NCBI GenBank assembly: GCA_003427395.1
Contig: BFEA01000239.1
Span: forward strand, 1,886,467-1,914,404
Direction: 5' to 3'
Length of the DNA stretch: 27,938 nucleotides
From: Chara braunii
Lineage: Eukaryota > Streptophyta > Charophyceae > Charales > Characeae
Shown here: positions 19,161 to 27,874 of the stretch, one piece after another
Layout: each line of letters begins with the position of its first letter
How positions within the stretch are numbered: position 1 is the stretch's first letter
The notes under the pieces: model-generated
Seen by the model: the letters and a program-made list of their open reading frames with translations, nothing else
Told to the model about the DNA's origin: nothing
The model's database searches: none
Made by a program: the position numbers and the translations under genes

Positions 19161-19260
19161 AATGCCATGGTCCAAGGCGTATAAGGTAGCAGATCGTTGA
19201 AGGAGTCATAGGTAGGACGGCAGGACAAGTAGAGGGTGGCTTGGATTAGGCTTAGGAGGG

Positions 19261-19262
<2 letters not shown>

Positions 19263-19332
<70 letters not shown>

Positions 19333-19333
19333 N

Positions 19334-19400
<67 letters not shown>

Positions 19401-19418
19401 GTGTGTGTGTGTGTGTGT
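19263..19418. repeat. (TC)n followed by (GT)n microsatellite
   Basis: About 130 bp of TC dinucleotides with one unresolved base at 19333, then a T run and (GT)9 to about 19418. It sits immediately before leader copy B, as the (TC)n at position 1 sits before copy A. Confidence 0.95.
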
Positions 19419-19429
19419 TGATCACCAAC

Positions 19430-20620
19430 TTCCCATATCTTCCTCTTTCGAACCCAAAGGTCAACCCTTACCCTCTTTCCCCTTTCCCCTTGGCTTGCAA
19501 CTAACCCTTCCCCCACCGGCTTGTCACATTGTCGGGGTACAAACGGTGAAAGAACCTTGAATCTCACTTGGTGGAAGAAGAGGGCAAGGGGGGGTTTGTC
19601 GGTCCCTTGTGCCACCAAGAAGATAAGAAAAAAGAAGAGCTTGACGGGCTTGACGATTGACAAAGTCTGAGAAGGAGTAGAGAGAGTTGCCAAGTAAAAG
19701 GAAGGTCAATTGACTCAACCAGAACCCCGACTGCATGACTAAGAGAAGAGGATGGTTTGGATGAAGGAAGGAAATGAGAAGGGAAAGAACCTAAGGACAT
19801 GGAGATTAGGCATGTGGGAGGGACTATGTGTTGACCCCAAATGGTGGTTGTATTTGTTTTTGCATTGTGAATGGGTGTGCAGGTGAGCTGGACTGCACCC
19901 AGAATAAGTCGGGCGGCAAAGGGAAAGAGGGACATGTGCCAAGCGGGTTGTGAACGTAACCTATGCCTATAAGTGAGACCCTTTGTGCATGAGCCTCCAA
20001 GTATGGATGAAAAGAAAAAGTTAGGTTTGCATAGTTGAATTCTGCAAAGGTGTCGGACGGTCGAAAGGGCCGCCAAGTCCTATGAGTATGCGGGTGGGAA
20101 CCCCGAAAAGACTAAGGCGTGCTTAGGGAAGCAACGAACATGATGCATGATGTGTGAGACAATGAGTGTTAATGCGTAGGCCGGCTAAGAGAATGAAGAG
20201 CGTCCCCCACCTCGATGAAGCCATAGGACCATTGCGTTAGTGAATGAATGTGTGGCCCAAGTAAGACGCTTGGCATGCGCATAAGAGAAGAGAAGTCTTT
20301 CAAAGAACCCCTGGACTGCCTGTGTATTGGAAAAAGCAATTGCATGGGGACACGACAAAGTATCAAGAAACGGATGCTTGTGAGTGAACAACAAAAACTG
20401 CCCCCTCTAGCGAGGAAGTTGAGCTATATCCCCAATGTCAAAGCTCTCTCGCTCGATGGCCCATCCCCATCCATCTTAAAGCACTAGGTGGGGGTGACCC
20501 TGTAACGAATGGCTCCATGCCCTGAGCATGATTGTGGGCAGAGCCGAGCCAACTGGGACTCGCAGGTGGGTCGACTTAGGCTCGAAAGTCTAATAGGGTG
20601 AGGCCCCACACCGGGTCCTT
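19430..20620 (+). mobile_element. Retroelement leader segment (copy B), detached from any gag
   Basis: Collinear with 19-1175. Matches include 'cacttggtggaa' with 'gagggcaagg', 'cggtcccttgtgccaccaagaag', 'gactgcatg', 'gtgttgacccc', 'ggactgcctg', 'tatccccaatgtcaa', 'ccatccccatccatct' and 'agcactaggtgggggtg'. There are many point differences and small indels. Where copy A continues into gag, copy B runs instead into the - strand pol of another element, with the junction between about 20580 and 20625. It could be a solo LTR or a truncated 5' end. Confidence 0.75.
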
Positions 20621-20639
20621 GGCAGTTTGCTCTACGAGT

Positions 20640-21310
20640 TCCTCCTTCAATTTTTTCCGGAGGTGGTAGGAGTTCACAAGGCAAGTCATATCTGGGGGTG
20701 GCGATACAATGCATCAGCAACTCGATTATAGCAACCCTTTTTGTATTTCAGTTCAAAGTCGAAAATGTCAATTTAATGGAACCAGCTAGTTAATATAGGG
20801 GACAAGGTGGTTTGTTTGTTGATCCACTTCAAAGTCTCATAATCTAAGAAGACTTTGAAGTGATGTCCCAGAAGATAGCGCTTCCAGTGATCCAAAGTCA
20901 TGTGCAAGGCATAGAGCTCGCTCATGTAGGTGGAAGTAGCTACCTTTTCGTTGGGCATGCGTTTGTTGTAGTACTCGAGCGGTCGCAAGCCATCGCCTTC
21001 ATCGTGTTGCAGCATTGTGCCAATCCCATATTGGCTCGCATCTGTAGTGACTACGAATGTGAGTTTGAAATCTGCAATGTGGAGTACGGGGTAACTTACC
21101 AAGACCTCTTTCAAGGCTTGAAACGTGGTTCCACATGTTGCATCCCACGTGTAACATTCGTTCTTGCTTGTTAATCGGGACAACGGGCGAGCAACAATGG
21201 AGAATCAGGGCACAAACTTTCGATAGTATGATGCAAGACCAAGGAAAGAACGCAATTCTCGGATGTTTGCGGGTTGAGGCCAATCGTGTACGACCTCAAC
21301 CTTGGTTGCC
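20640..21310 (-). pseudogene. pol: pol of element M: RT connection and RNase H
   Basis: From 21310 downward, the thumb/connection (VVHDWPQPANIRELRSF, GLASYYRKFVP*FSIVARPL) leads to RNase H: FVVTTDASQYGIG (catalytic Asp), STYMSELYAL (Glu), FLDYETLKWINKQ (third Asp kept, His changed to Tyr) and VADALYRHPQ (final Asp kept, Ser of ADALSR changed to Tyr). In-frame stops occur at 21207-21205 (TGA in VP*FS) and 20775-20773 (TAA in WFH*ID); both fit C to T changes. Past the RNase H end, scraps such as EELVEQTAKDP in another frame run into the junction with leader copy B. Confidence 0.85.
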
Positions 21311-21316
21311 TCAGGC

Positions 21317-21990
21317 TCAATGCCCAAGACAGATGGTGTTGTCCCTCCCAAACTCAGATTTCTTTAAGTTGAGATGGAGTTGCGTTTTCTTGAGGATGGT
21401 GAACACTTCCTCGAGGTGCTTCATATGTTCCTCGATGGACTTGCTAAAAATCAGTATATCATCGAGGTACATAACCACAAACCGACCAGTCTGTTCGTGG
21501 AGAACTTTGTCCATAAGACTTTGGAAGGTGGCCGGTGCATTCGCGAGACCGATGAGCATTACGGTGAATCCATAAAGCCCATCGCGTGTCTTGAATGTAG
21601 TCATGTGCTGGTCCGCAGGATCGAATTCAATCTGGTGGTATTCAGACTTGAGGTTGATCTTGGAGAAGGCCTTGCAACCACCTGCAGCATCAAGCAAATC
21701 ATCTATGTGTGACATTGGGTATGCATTATTCCTCGTGATGCGGTTTAGACCGAGATAATCAATACACATGCGGAGTTTGCCTCCTTTCTTTGGAGCAAAC
21801 AAAACGGGTGCACCAAATCCAGATTCATTAGGCTTAATCCATTCCTTGTCGATCATCTCATCGATCTGTTTTCGAAATTTCTTTCACTCGCTGGATCCCA
21901 TTCGGTAAACGTAGCCCTTTGGAAAAACAGCACCTTTGACCAACTTGATCGTGTGTCAAACCGATCGCGTGGGGACTCCACATGGTCCAA
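21317..21990 (-). pseudogene. pol: pol of element M: reverse transcriptase
   Basis: Upstream part (LLDRFPEVI, GPCGVPTRSV*HTIKL, KGYVYRMG) is followed by a clear open frame from 21856: DEMIDKEWIKPNESGFGAPV, FAPKKGGKLRMCIDYLGLN, FSKINLKSEYHQI, GLANAPATFQ, VVMYLDDILIFSKS and LNLKKSEFG. The YLDD box is intact, but the first catalytic Asp (normally KIDL) has become Asn (KINL), so polymerisation would fail even if the frame were whole. TGA at 21958-21956 interrupts the N-terminal part. Confidence 0.88.
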
Positions 21991-22038
21991 CTATAACTTC
22001 CGGAAATCGGTCCAGTAGGCCTTGGATGCTTGTTGGGA

Positions 22039-22322
22039 CCAGTGGGGATGGAGGATCAGCAAAAGGATTACCTAGATCAGGTCGCAAATTACGAATGGAG
22101 GCAACCGAATTTCAACTAGAGTCATTTGGACCAGAGGTAGGCAAAAAAGTAGAAGTGTTAGAAGTAGATTCATTAGGTAACCGGTGGGGATGGAGAATCA
22201 GCAAAAGGATTATCTAGATCAGGTCGCAGATTACGAATGGAGGCAACCGAATTTGAACTAGAGTCATTTGGACCAGAGGTAGGCAAAGAAGTAAAAGCGC
22301 TAGAAGTAGATTCATTAGGTAA
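22039..22322 (-). repeat. 142-bp tandem duplication in the protease-RT linker of element M
   Basis: Units 22039-22180 and 22181-22322 are about 93% identical; both start 'ccRgtggggatggaRRatcagcaaaaggatta' in pieces and end 'gaagtagattcattaggtaa'. 142 is not a multiple of 3, so it breaks the frame. Confidence 0.92.
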
Positions 22323-22329
22323 AGTAGAA

Positions 22330-23060
22330 CTAGTACTAGCCGCAAAAGTAGTAGGCATATGAGTAGGGTGAACGAAGGCAACTTACAATTGTCTGTCCTC
22401 GTTATGCTTGCGCCACTTCTTGTAGAATTGCACGGCATTGAGAAAAGTCATCGAGGATTCGTGCTTCTCATCCAAGAGGACAAGAAGTGCGATCTCTTGA
22501 GCGTCTTTGACCATGAAAAGTGGTTGCTTCCACTTGATCCATTCTCATTGGGACTGCAACCAGCCCAAGCCAAGAACTGCATCGAAGGGACACTTGTCAA
22601 GGACGTAGAAGTTCAATGCGTGGGTGATTGTCTTGTCATCGTCAAAGGGTAGTGCGCACACCTTTGACTACATGCATGGATGTGACAACTTCTTTGTTGC
22701 CTACTTGAGTCTGGTAGAAATTTTATGCGTGGGTGACTGTCTTGTCCTCGTCAAAGGTAGTGCGCACACCTTTGACTACGTGAGTGGATGTGACAACTTC
22801 TTTGTTGCCTACTTCAGTCTAGCAAGGGAACTGCAAAGCCACTTGCTTCATCCCCAAATGCACTTTGCGTATCCCGTGCGGTGATATGAAGTTCGTCGTA
22901 GCACCACAATCAATCAAGACACGGAGATAGCGGTGGTTTATGATAAGTTTGAAGAAGATTAACTTTATTGTCCCTTGAGCACGCTGATGTTTCATCTCAG
23001 CCCAATGCTCTAGGTGATAGTGAAAGTCGACCTTCTCAGACTCCTCCAAAGGCTCGACAT
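22330..23060 (-). pseudogene. pol: pol of element M: aspartic protease
   Basis: From about 23060 downward: EPLEESEKVDFHYHLEHW, then a retropepsin-like core YLRVLIDCGATTNFIS. The active-site triplet is DCG where DSG or DTG is expected. The C-terminal half (NFYVLDKCPFDAVLGLGWL, then QWEWIKWKQPLFMV) is recognisable after a 36-codon tandem duplication at 22616-22832. A frame change results because one copy has an extra base. TAG or TAA stops fall in and near the duplicated block. Confidence 0.8.
22616..22832 (-). repeat. 108/109-bp tandem duplication inside the protease of element M
   Basis: Unit 22616-22724 (109 bp) and unit 22725-22832 (108 bp) share 'atgcgtgggtga', 'tgtcttgtc', 'tagtgcgcacacctttgact' and 'tggatgtgacaacttctttg'. 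The 109-bp copy has one extra G (aaagggtag versus aaaggtag). The repeated peptide on the - strand contains VGNKEVVTSTHVVKGVRTT. Confidence 0.93.
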
Positions 23061-23159
23061 ATAAAGCATGACAAGTAAGGGTTGCTGACTTGCGTCAGGT
23101 TCAGTCTCCCTTGCTGAAGAGGGTGCTGATGCCAACTCTACGCCCGATTTTGGTTTCCT

Positions 23160-24632
23160 TGCAGCCTATAAAAATCTTGGACTTTGTGATTCGGTTTCAG
23201 GCAATGCAGGCATAACCCTTTCTTGAGCCCAATCCTCCAATTTTTTTCAGTGATCCGGAGGTCAACTCCAGGTTTGGTGGTTGCATCCTCCGATTTCGTC
23301 GGGATTTTGACTCCGTTGGGAAGTTGTACATAGTTCTTCCTTGAATTCCTATTGCGTCCCTTGGCATTAACAATCTTTTTAAACCAAAAGTGGGGTCATC
23401 TGCATAAGCCTCCTCTTCAGCCTCCGACAGGTTATGCACAACAAAACGGTTGCTGCCTTTGAACCGTCTGTCGCCCATGGACTTTTTGCTGCCTGCTGTG
23501 GAAATGAGGTTTATTGCCTCGAGATTGACCATATCCTCCATTAAGGTGAATCGGTCAGTGTATCCAATGAGGTCCCTGCCGAGGCGATTTGTAAAGTTAG
23601 TGGGAACCGCGCCTTTCACTACATTTAAGCAAAATTTGTCAGTCATTTATAATCCTGGGGCTGGCAAACATCTTGCTAAGTTAGGTTTGAAGGCTTTTTA
23701 TGGAGCTCCACCTCTCGCTGCGTTTGATAGTATCAAGTTAGCTCCTTGCCCTTGCAGCAACATGTGAATCCGTATATTGTGCGATTAGAAGTTCTTCAAG
23801 GGTGGCAATCGGGATGGTTTGAAGCCACTGTGTCAGTTCTATCTTCGGGACCCCAGCTCGCGTAGCTTGGACATCTAAGAAGCCCCGTACAACGGGCTCG
23901 ACATTCATTCCCAAGATCATGGATTGGGTCTCTGTTCGAGTTCCCAGAACCTCAAAGTAGGCTCTCATGGGGTTGATCGGGGATTCAATGTCAGTACCTC
24001 CACCGCCTTTCGATCCACATAGGAATCGACATAGTTGGGACGAGCACCTGCTGGTTCTGATGTTGGGGCTGCAGCAGTTGTATAATTTCCCACATTGTCG
24101 CTTGTTTTAGCAACATTGGAATCTGCACCTGCTGCAGCTCCCGAAGGGCTTTGCCATCACACTAAAAAAAGTAGTAGTAGAAGAAGATATGGTTAGAGGG
24201 GCAAAACTAGTTTCAATAGCAGCTTCAGAACTAAGGGGTAGAGGAAGAAAATGGCCACTTGGGCCTGTCGGAGCGCAGCAACCTCTACCATCAAGTCATG
24301 GCACTTGCCAGTCATATCAGTTAGATCCTCTTGAAGTGTCCGTAATTTTTCGAAGACTTCAGAGATATGATCGGTATGTCTTTAAGGTTTCAAACTTTAA
24401 CGATAGCAGTGAGGATAGGTTGCAGTTGTTCCTCACACTGTTCTTTGGTCAGTCAGGGAACAGTTTCTAAGATGGACAACTGACTTTTGAACATCTCCTT
24501 CTTCTCTTCCTCCGTCTTTTGCTCCCTTTTAAGAGCACCCTCATAGAGTACCTGTCGATAAGGTTTTTCCGCATCACAAGCTGCATTCAATAGGGTCTGC
24601 CACTACGTTGAGGTTAGTTGTGGCTGGGCCAT
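23160..24632 (-). pseudogene. gag: gag of element M
   Basis: Starts at the ATG complementary to 24630-24632 (MAQPQLTST). The N-terminal part is Glu/Lys/Gln-rich and coiled-coil-like (EQKTEEEKKEMFKSQL, LTKEQCEEQLQPIL). In-frame stops lie at 24605-24603 (TAG), 24455-24453 (TGA) and 24392-24390 (TGA). The capsid region is readable in pieces: MRAYFEVLGTRTETQSMILG, VRGFLDVQATRAGVPKIELT, LEELLIAQYTDSHVAARARS, then TNRLGRDLIGYTDRFTLMED and GSNRFVVHNL. The zinc knuckle, in a shifted frame near 23210-23165, reads CLHCLKPNHKVQDF: the final Cys of CCHC is Phe, so zinc binding is probably lost. Gag would have formed the particle shell and bound element RNA. Confidence 0.82.
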
Positions 24633-25912
24633 TTTCGGCCCGTTACTGTTGACAGGTGGGTTAGAAAGATGTCAACCAGCAAAGGAATCACTCAGACTCT
24701 CAAGGGGTACACTCCCCTTTTCGCTTGGACGAACGCTCCGTTTCGCAGTTCTTGTCCACTCCAGACGGTCACTTGTCCACTCTTCCTTTTCTCCTTCTCT
24801 CGTCTCTCTCTTGTCCCTTTGGTTACGAGTCTCCACGAGCATTGAAAATGAACTTAGAGAAAGAAACAAACTGAAAAGCTCGAAGAAGAGAAGGTAGAAC
24901 TCCTAGCCGGAGCGACATTACATTTGGACTAGAGAGCAACAAAAAGAACAAAAAAATAAATTCACATGAGAGGTCTGATCCAGCGACTCAGTCTGATTAG
25001 TCTGAATACAAGATCCCCTCGAGTCCAGTCTGATGAGTTCCGTAACGATATATAACAATGGAGAATTGAGTGGTGTACAAGGTGCGAGTTAAGACACGAA
25101 CTGTGCAATCAAAGCATGTGAAACGTCTCAGCCTCAACTTCCAGCAGAACCTACAGACTACAGCCGTTCAGAGATTAAAAGACAAAGCACTGTAGAAGGA
25201 CTCGACATTCAAATCAAGGTACTTCATCACTCCATCCATTAGGTGAGCAAGTAGTTCACACACTCAAAACGCACCATCAAGACCACAGAAGAGTAGGAAA
25301 GAAACCCAGAATAACCCCAACAGGACAATCAATACTATGCACATACATACATGGGGATCCCGCAGGTGCACAACACTTACCTGAGTGGCCTAAGCTTCGA
25401 GATGATAGAACTCACCCCCCTCTCATATGATCCTCCTGACCCCTGTAACGCTACCCCTACACTAGTGTTATCGCTTAGGAGGGTCTGACTCCAACACCCA
25501 AGTGGAACGTCGGATCCCCCGCCGATGCTGAAGAACAAAGTAGCAACTTGCAGTCCGTAGATGCTGAATGGCTGCTGTCCCTCAAGTTCGCCTACTTGAG
25601 GGAAGCCCTAAAATCGCCAACTTCGCCAAGTGTCTCCCTTGAATCAGATTCCAGGTGCAAGTGCCTCTCACTGTCGCCTCTCTCAAATTGCCACATGAAG
25701 TCTCCACGAAATGTCTCGCCACCCCAATCTTACTCTCAAGCAGCGTGGTTAGGTCTAGTGTCCACCCCACACGACCTAACCAGGTGGGGGCAGCTTCCCT
25801 TAGCCTCGCTGGCCCACTTCCCTTACAACCAACCGTAACCTTAAGTGTTGCCCTCAACTATTTAGGTTAGGGTTAGGGCAGCAANGTCAACTCTCACCAG
25901 CAAGTAGAATCC
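24633..25912 (-). other. 5' untranslated leader of element M
   Basis: 1.28 kb between the PBS and the gag ATG with no conserved ORF. A similar long leader precedes gag in element A, though I see no clear sequence match between the two. 25861-25878 reads TTTAGG, TTAGGG, TTAGGG on the + strand, a short telomere-like run. One ambiguous base lies at 25885. Confidence 0.65.
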
Positions 25913-25924
25913 GCTCTGATACCA
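25913..25924 (-). promoter_or_regulatory. Primer-binding site for initiator tRNA-Met (element M)
   Basis: The - strand reads TGGTATCAGAGC, the classic plant retrotransposon PBS complementary to the 3' end of tRNA-iMet. It starts one base after the LTR end CA. This fixes both the orientation of element M and the inner edge of its 5' LTR. Confidence 0.93.
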
Positions 25925-25925
25925 A

Positions 25926-26128
25926 TGTTATGACCCTGTCGCCCAATTGAAAAACGAAATGAATGAACTTGAGAGGAGAGAGAGGGTAAGAAGAAGAAGA
26001 AGAAGAACGAAAGAAGAAGAAGATGATGTACACCAGCATAGACCAATGATAATGCTCTTCTTCTTCGCCAAACACTCTCCTCCTCCTCATCTCTTCCCCT
26101 CTTATTCCAAACAAGAATAATAATAACA
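25926..26128 (-). mobile_element. 5' LTR of element M (203 bp)
   Basis: Runs from TGTTAT (- strand, complement of 26128-26123) to ATAACA (complement of 25931-25926), a perfect 6-bp terminal inverted repeat with TG...CA ends, next to the PBS. It contains a pyrimidine-rich (TTC)n stretch on the - strand around 25990-26022. 203 bp is very short for a Ty3/gypsy LTR. The outer boundary is inferred from the inverted ends, because the 3' LTR is absent. Confidence 0.75.
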
Positions 26129-26235
26129 ATGTTGAATGGCTGATCCATAATCAATGTCCAAGCCCCTCTTCTACTGCAGGTATCACTTGAGGTCCACCAC
26201 AGCGATGACCGCCCCTCTCTTTCTCTTCCTCATAG

Positions 26236-26426
26236 GCCGAGGCTATGGTAGACTACCAGGGCATTGCCCTGCTGTCCAATGGATAATACAAAGCAGCTGT
26301 GGCTGCTCTAGCTCAGGCCGCCATGCCTGACTCTGCCTCAAAGTTTTTTGGTGTAGCTCTGCCCCAATTGGGCCTTCCTGCTGCAGCGCCCACCAAGGTC
26401 ATGAAGATGGCAACCACCATTGCCAG
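26236..26426 (+). pseudogene. Exon-like fragment bounded by splice consensus
   Basis: A pyrimidine tract (cccctctctttctcttcctcatag) ends in AG at 26234-26235 and a donor AG|GTGAGT lies at 26425-26432. The 191 bp between them read AEAMVDYQGIALLSNG, stop, YKAAVAALAQAAMPDSASKF, then VALPQLGLPAAAPTKVMKM. The only break is TAA at 26284-26286, fitting CAA to TAA. The Ala-rich, helix-prone, GC-leaning reading differs from the surrounding sequence. I do not recognise the family. It may be a decayed host exon, or a chance open stretch. No neighbouring exon was found. Confidence 0.35.
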
Positions 26427-26432
26427 GTGAGT

Positions 26433-27140
26433 ACCTCTGGCGCTCCTCTTCCTAGTGCTGGTCTTCTTCCTCCTCCGTGTCCTTGCTCCTTCCCCAGCAG
26501 CGCAGCTGAGTGCTAGCGCTGCTCAGCCAGCGCTCCAACCAGTGTGTCGCCAAACTTGCACACCGACAATGAGGAGGAGCAACTGGCTCCTCCTGGAGAC
26601 ATAGCGGCCTGCTTGCCTCTTGGCAAGTGACTTCTCAGGCGGCTCAGCCTCCAAGCAACTGGTACCTCCTCCCTTTCGGAGGGAAACATCAATGCAGACT
26701 CTGATATTACCCGTACAGGCCCTAGACTCAGACTGGTTGGACTGGTACCCGCTTAGACCTAGCCTACAACTACTGGGCCTCTAAAAATGCCAACTTTAGT
26801 AACAAGCGGGAAACTCAGCAAGGCATTCATTCCATGAGCAAAACTCAGAAATCAGCTGTGTGTCTCAGTCCGTGTTTGGTCAGCTCATTGCAATAGTGTT
26901 AAAGAGATTGATAGAGGCTTGATCACCGCATCTTCTTAAGGTTTGAGAAGTTGAGTACACAAGGACAGTCAGTGCCAAGTCCTGCGTAGCTTGCCGTGCT
27001 GCTATTCGGCTTTGGCACTTGGAGCTTAAATATGAATATGTCACTTTGTCATTCGCGGATGAAATGGGAAAAGCAAAGCTGCTTGGTTATAGTCACTACA
27101 AGAATTCTGAGAAGATCATGGCAGGGCCAGGGTGAGGGTG
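26433..27140. other. Unassigned sequence
   Basis: Pyrimidine-rich to about 26500, then mixed. No gene, RNA or clear repeat recognised. Confidence 0.4.
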
Positions 27141-27148
27141 GGGGGCAG

Positions 27149-27175
27149 TGTGTGTGTGTGTGTTGGGGGGGGGGG
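27149..27175. repeat. (TG)n plus G11 run
   Basis: TG dinucleotides 27149-27163 followed by 11 G at 27165-27175. Confidence 0.9.
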
Positions 27176-27239
27176 TAGCCCCTCCCTACACATGAACATA
27201 TCTACACGCTCTAGACTTGGATAGTCACACAACCAGAGT

Positions 27240-27470
27240 TGAGCAACGGGTACCTGAACCCACACCCACCCCCGCACCCACCCCACCCATGAGGCATTGG
27301 GTGAGGTGTGGGTCTTGATAAGCTGGCATGGGTGGGATGAGGGTGGGTCTAGGTGAGCCAGCCTGGGTGGATGATGGGCAGGTCAATGTTAGGCTTGGGT
27401 CACCCGAATGGGTGGGTGACGGGTGGGTGAGTGCTAGGCCTGGGTCACCTGACCCATAGACCAGGACAAC
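27240..27470 (+). repeat. Degenerate GGGTG/CCTGGGT-rich repeats
   Basis: Irregular copies of 'ggtgggtg' and of 'taggcttgggtcacc' and 'taggcctgggtcacc' (27391 and 27436, 45 bp apart), with CCCACCCC blocks near 27258-27290. The complementary C- and G-rich blocks could fold together. Confidence 0.6.
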
Positions 27471-27486
27471 CCATAAGAAACCTCCT

Positions 27487-27506
27487 CCCCCCCCCCCCCC
27501 CCCCCC
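27487..27506. repeat. C20 homopolymer
   Basis: Twenty consecutive C after a CCTCCT lead-in, the second long C run in the window. Confidence 0.9.
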
Positions 27507-27662
27507 TCTCATACATATTTCCCAGCTGTGGTCCACCTGTGGACTTTAAAAAGTTGGAGGCCCAGAAGACCAAAAGTCTCCACCCTGGCCCCTTGGAAAA
27601 AAAAGTTGTCGTCCTTAAAAAAAAAAAAAGAGCCGCGCCAATGGCAAATCGAACTTTGGGAT

Positions 27663-27874
27663 CCTCCTTGAAAAAAATGTGTCACTCTCTACCGGTGGTA
27701 GCTGGACCACAGCCCAAACAACGGGATGTTCGCTCCGATTAAAACAACGGGGATTGAACCTAACCACACCTCCTTGAAAAAAATGTGTCACTCTCTACCA
27801 GTGGTAGCTGGACCACAGCCCAAACAACGGGATGTTCGCTCCGATTAAAAACACGGGGATTGAACCTAACCACA
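27663..27874. repeat. 106-bp tandem duplication
   Basis: Units 27663-27768 and 27769-27874 differ at only three positions (27694 versus 27800, and a CA/AC difference near 27745 versus 27851). Each contains the inverted motif GTGGTAGCTGGACCAC. On the - strand each also contains GGTTCAATCCC, which resembles the B box of tRNA-type pol III promoters. No complete tRNA fold was found. Confidence 0.93.

Larger units (their letters stand above)
20600..26128 (-). mobile_element. Ty3/gypsy retrotransposon M (- strand), 3' end missing, inactivated
   Basis: Read from high to low coordinates: a 203-bp 5' LTR (26128-25926), tRNA-iMet PBS (25924-25913), 1.28-kb leader, gag from the ATG at 24632, protease, RT and RNase H, then a break at about 20600 where leader copy B begins. 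Integrase and the 3' LTR are absent. Pol is clearly Ty3/gypsy but differs from element A at most positions, so it is another subfamily. Stops, frameshifts and two internal tandem duplications show that it is dead. Confidence 0.88.

Noticed and set aside
16696-19209. Possible CRISPR array or long repetitive protein genes in the 54-bp repeats
   Set aside because: Units abut with no unique spacers. The frames shift between units and occur on both strands only because the period is a multiple of three.
23160-23215. Second frameshift site (AAAGGGT) before the zinc knuckle of element M's gag
   Set aside because: A Y=G heptamer is a poor eukaryotic slippery site, it would place the shift inside gag, and the element is full of indels. 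A decay indel is simpler.
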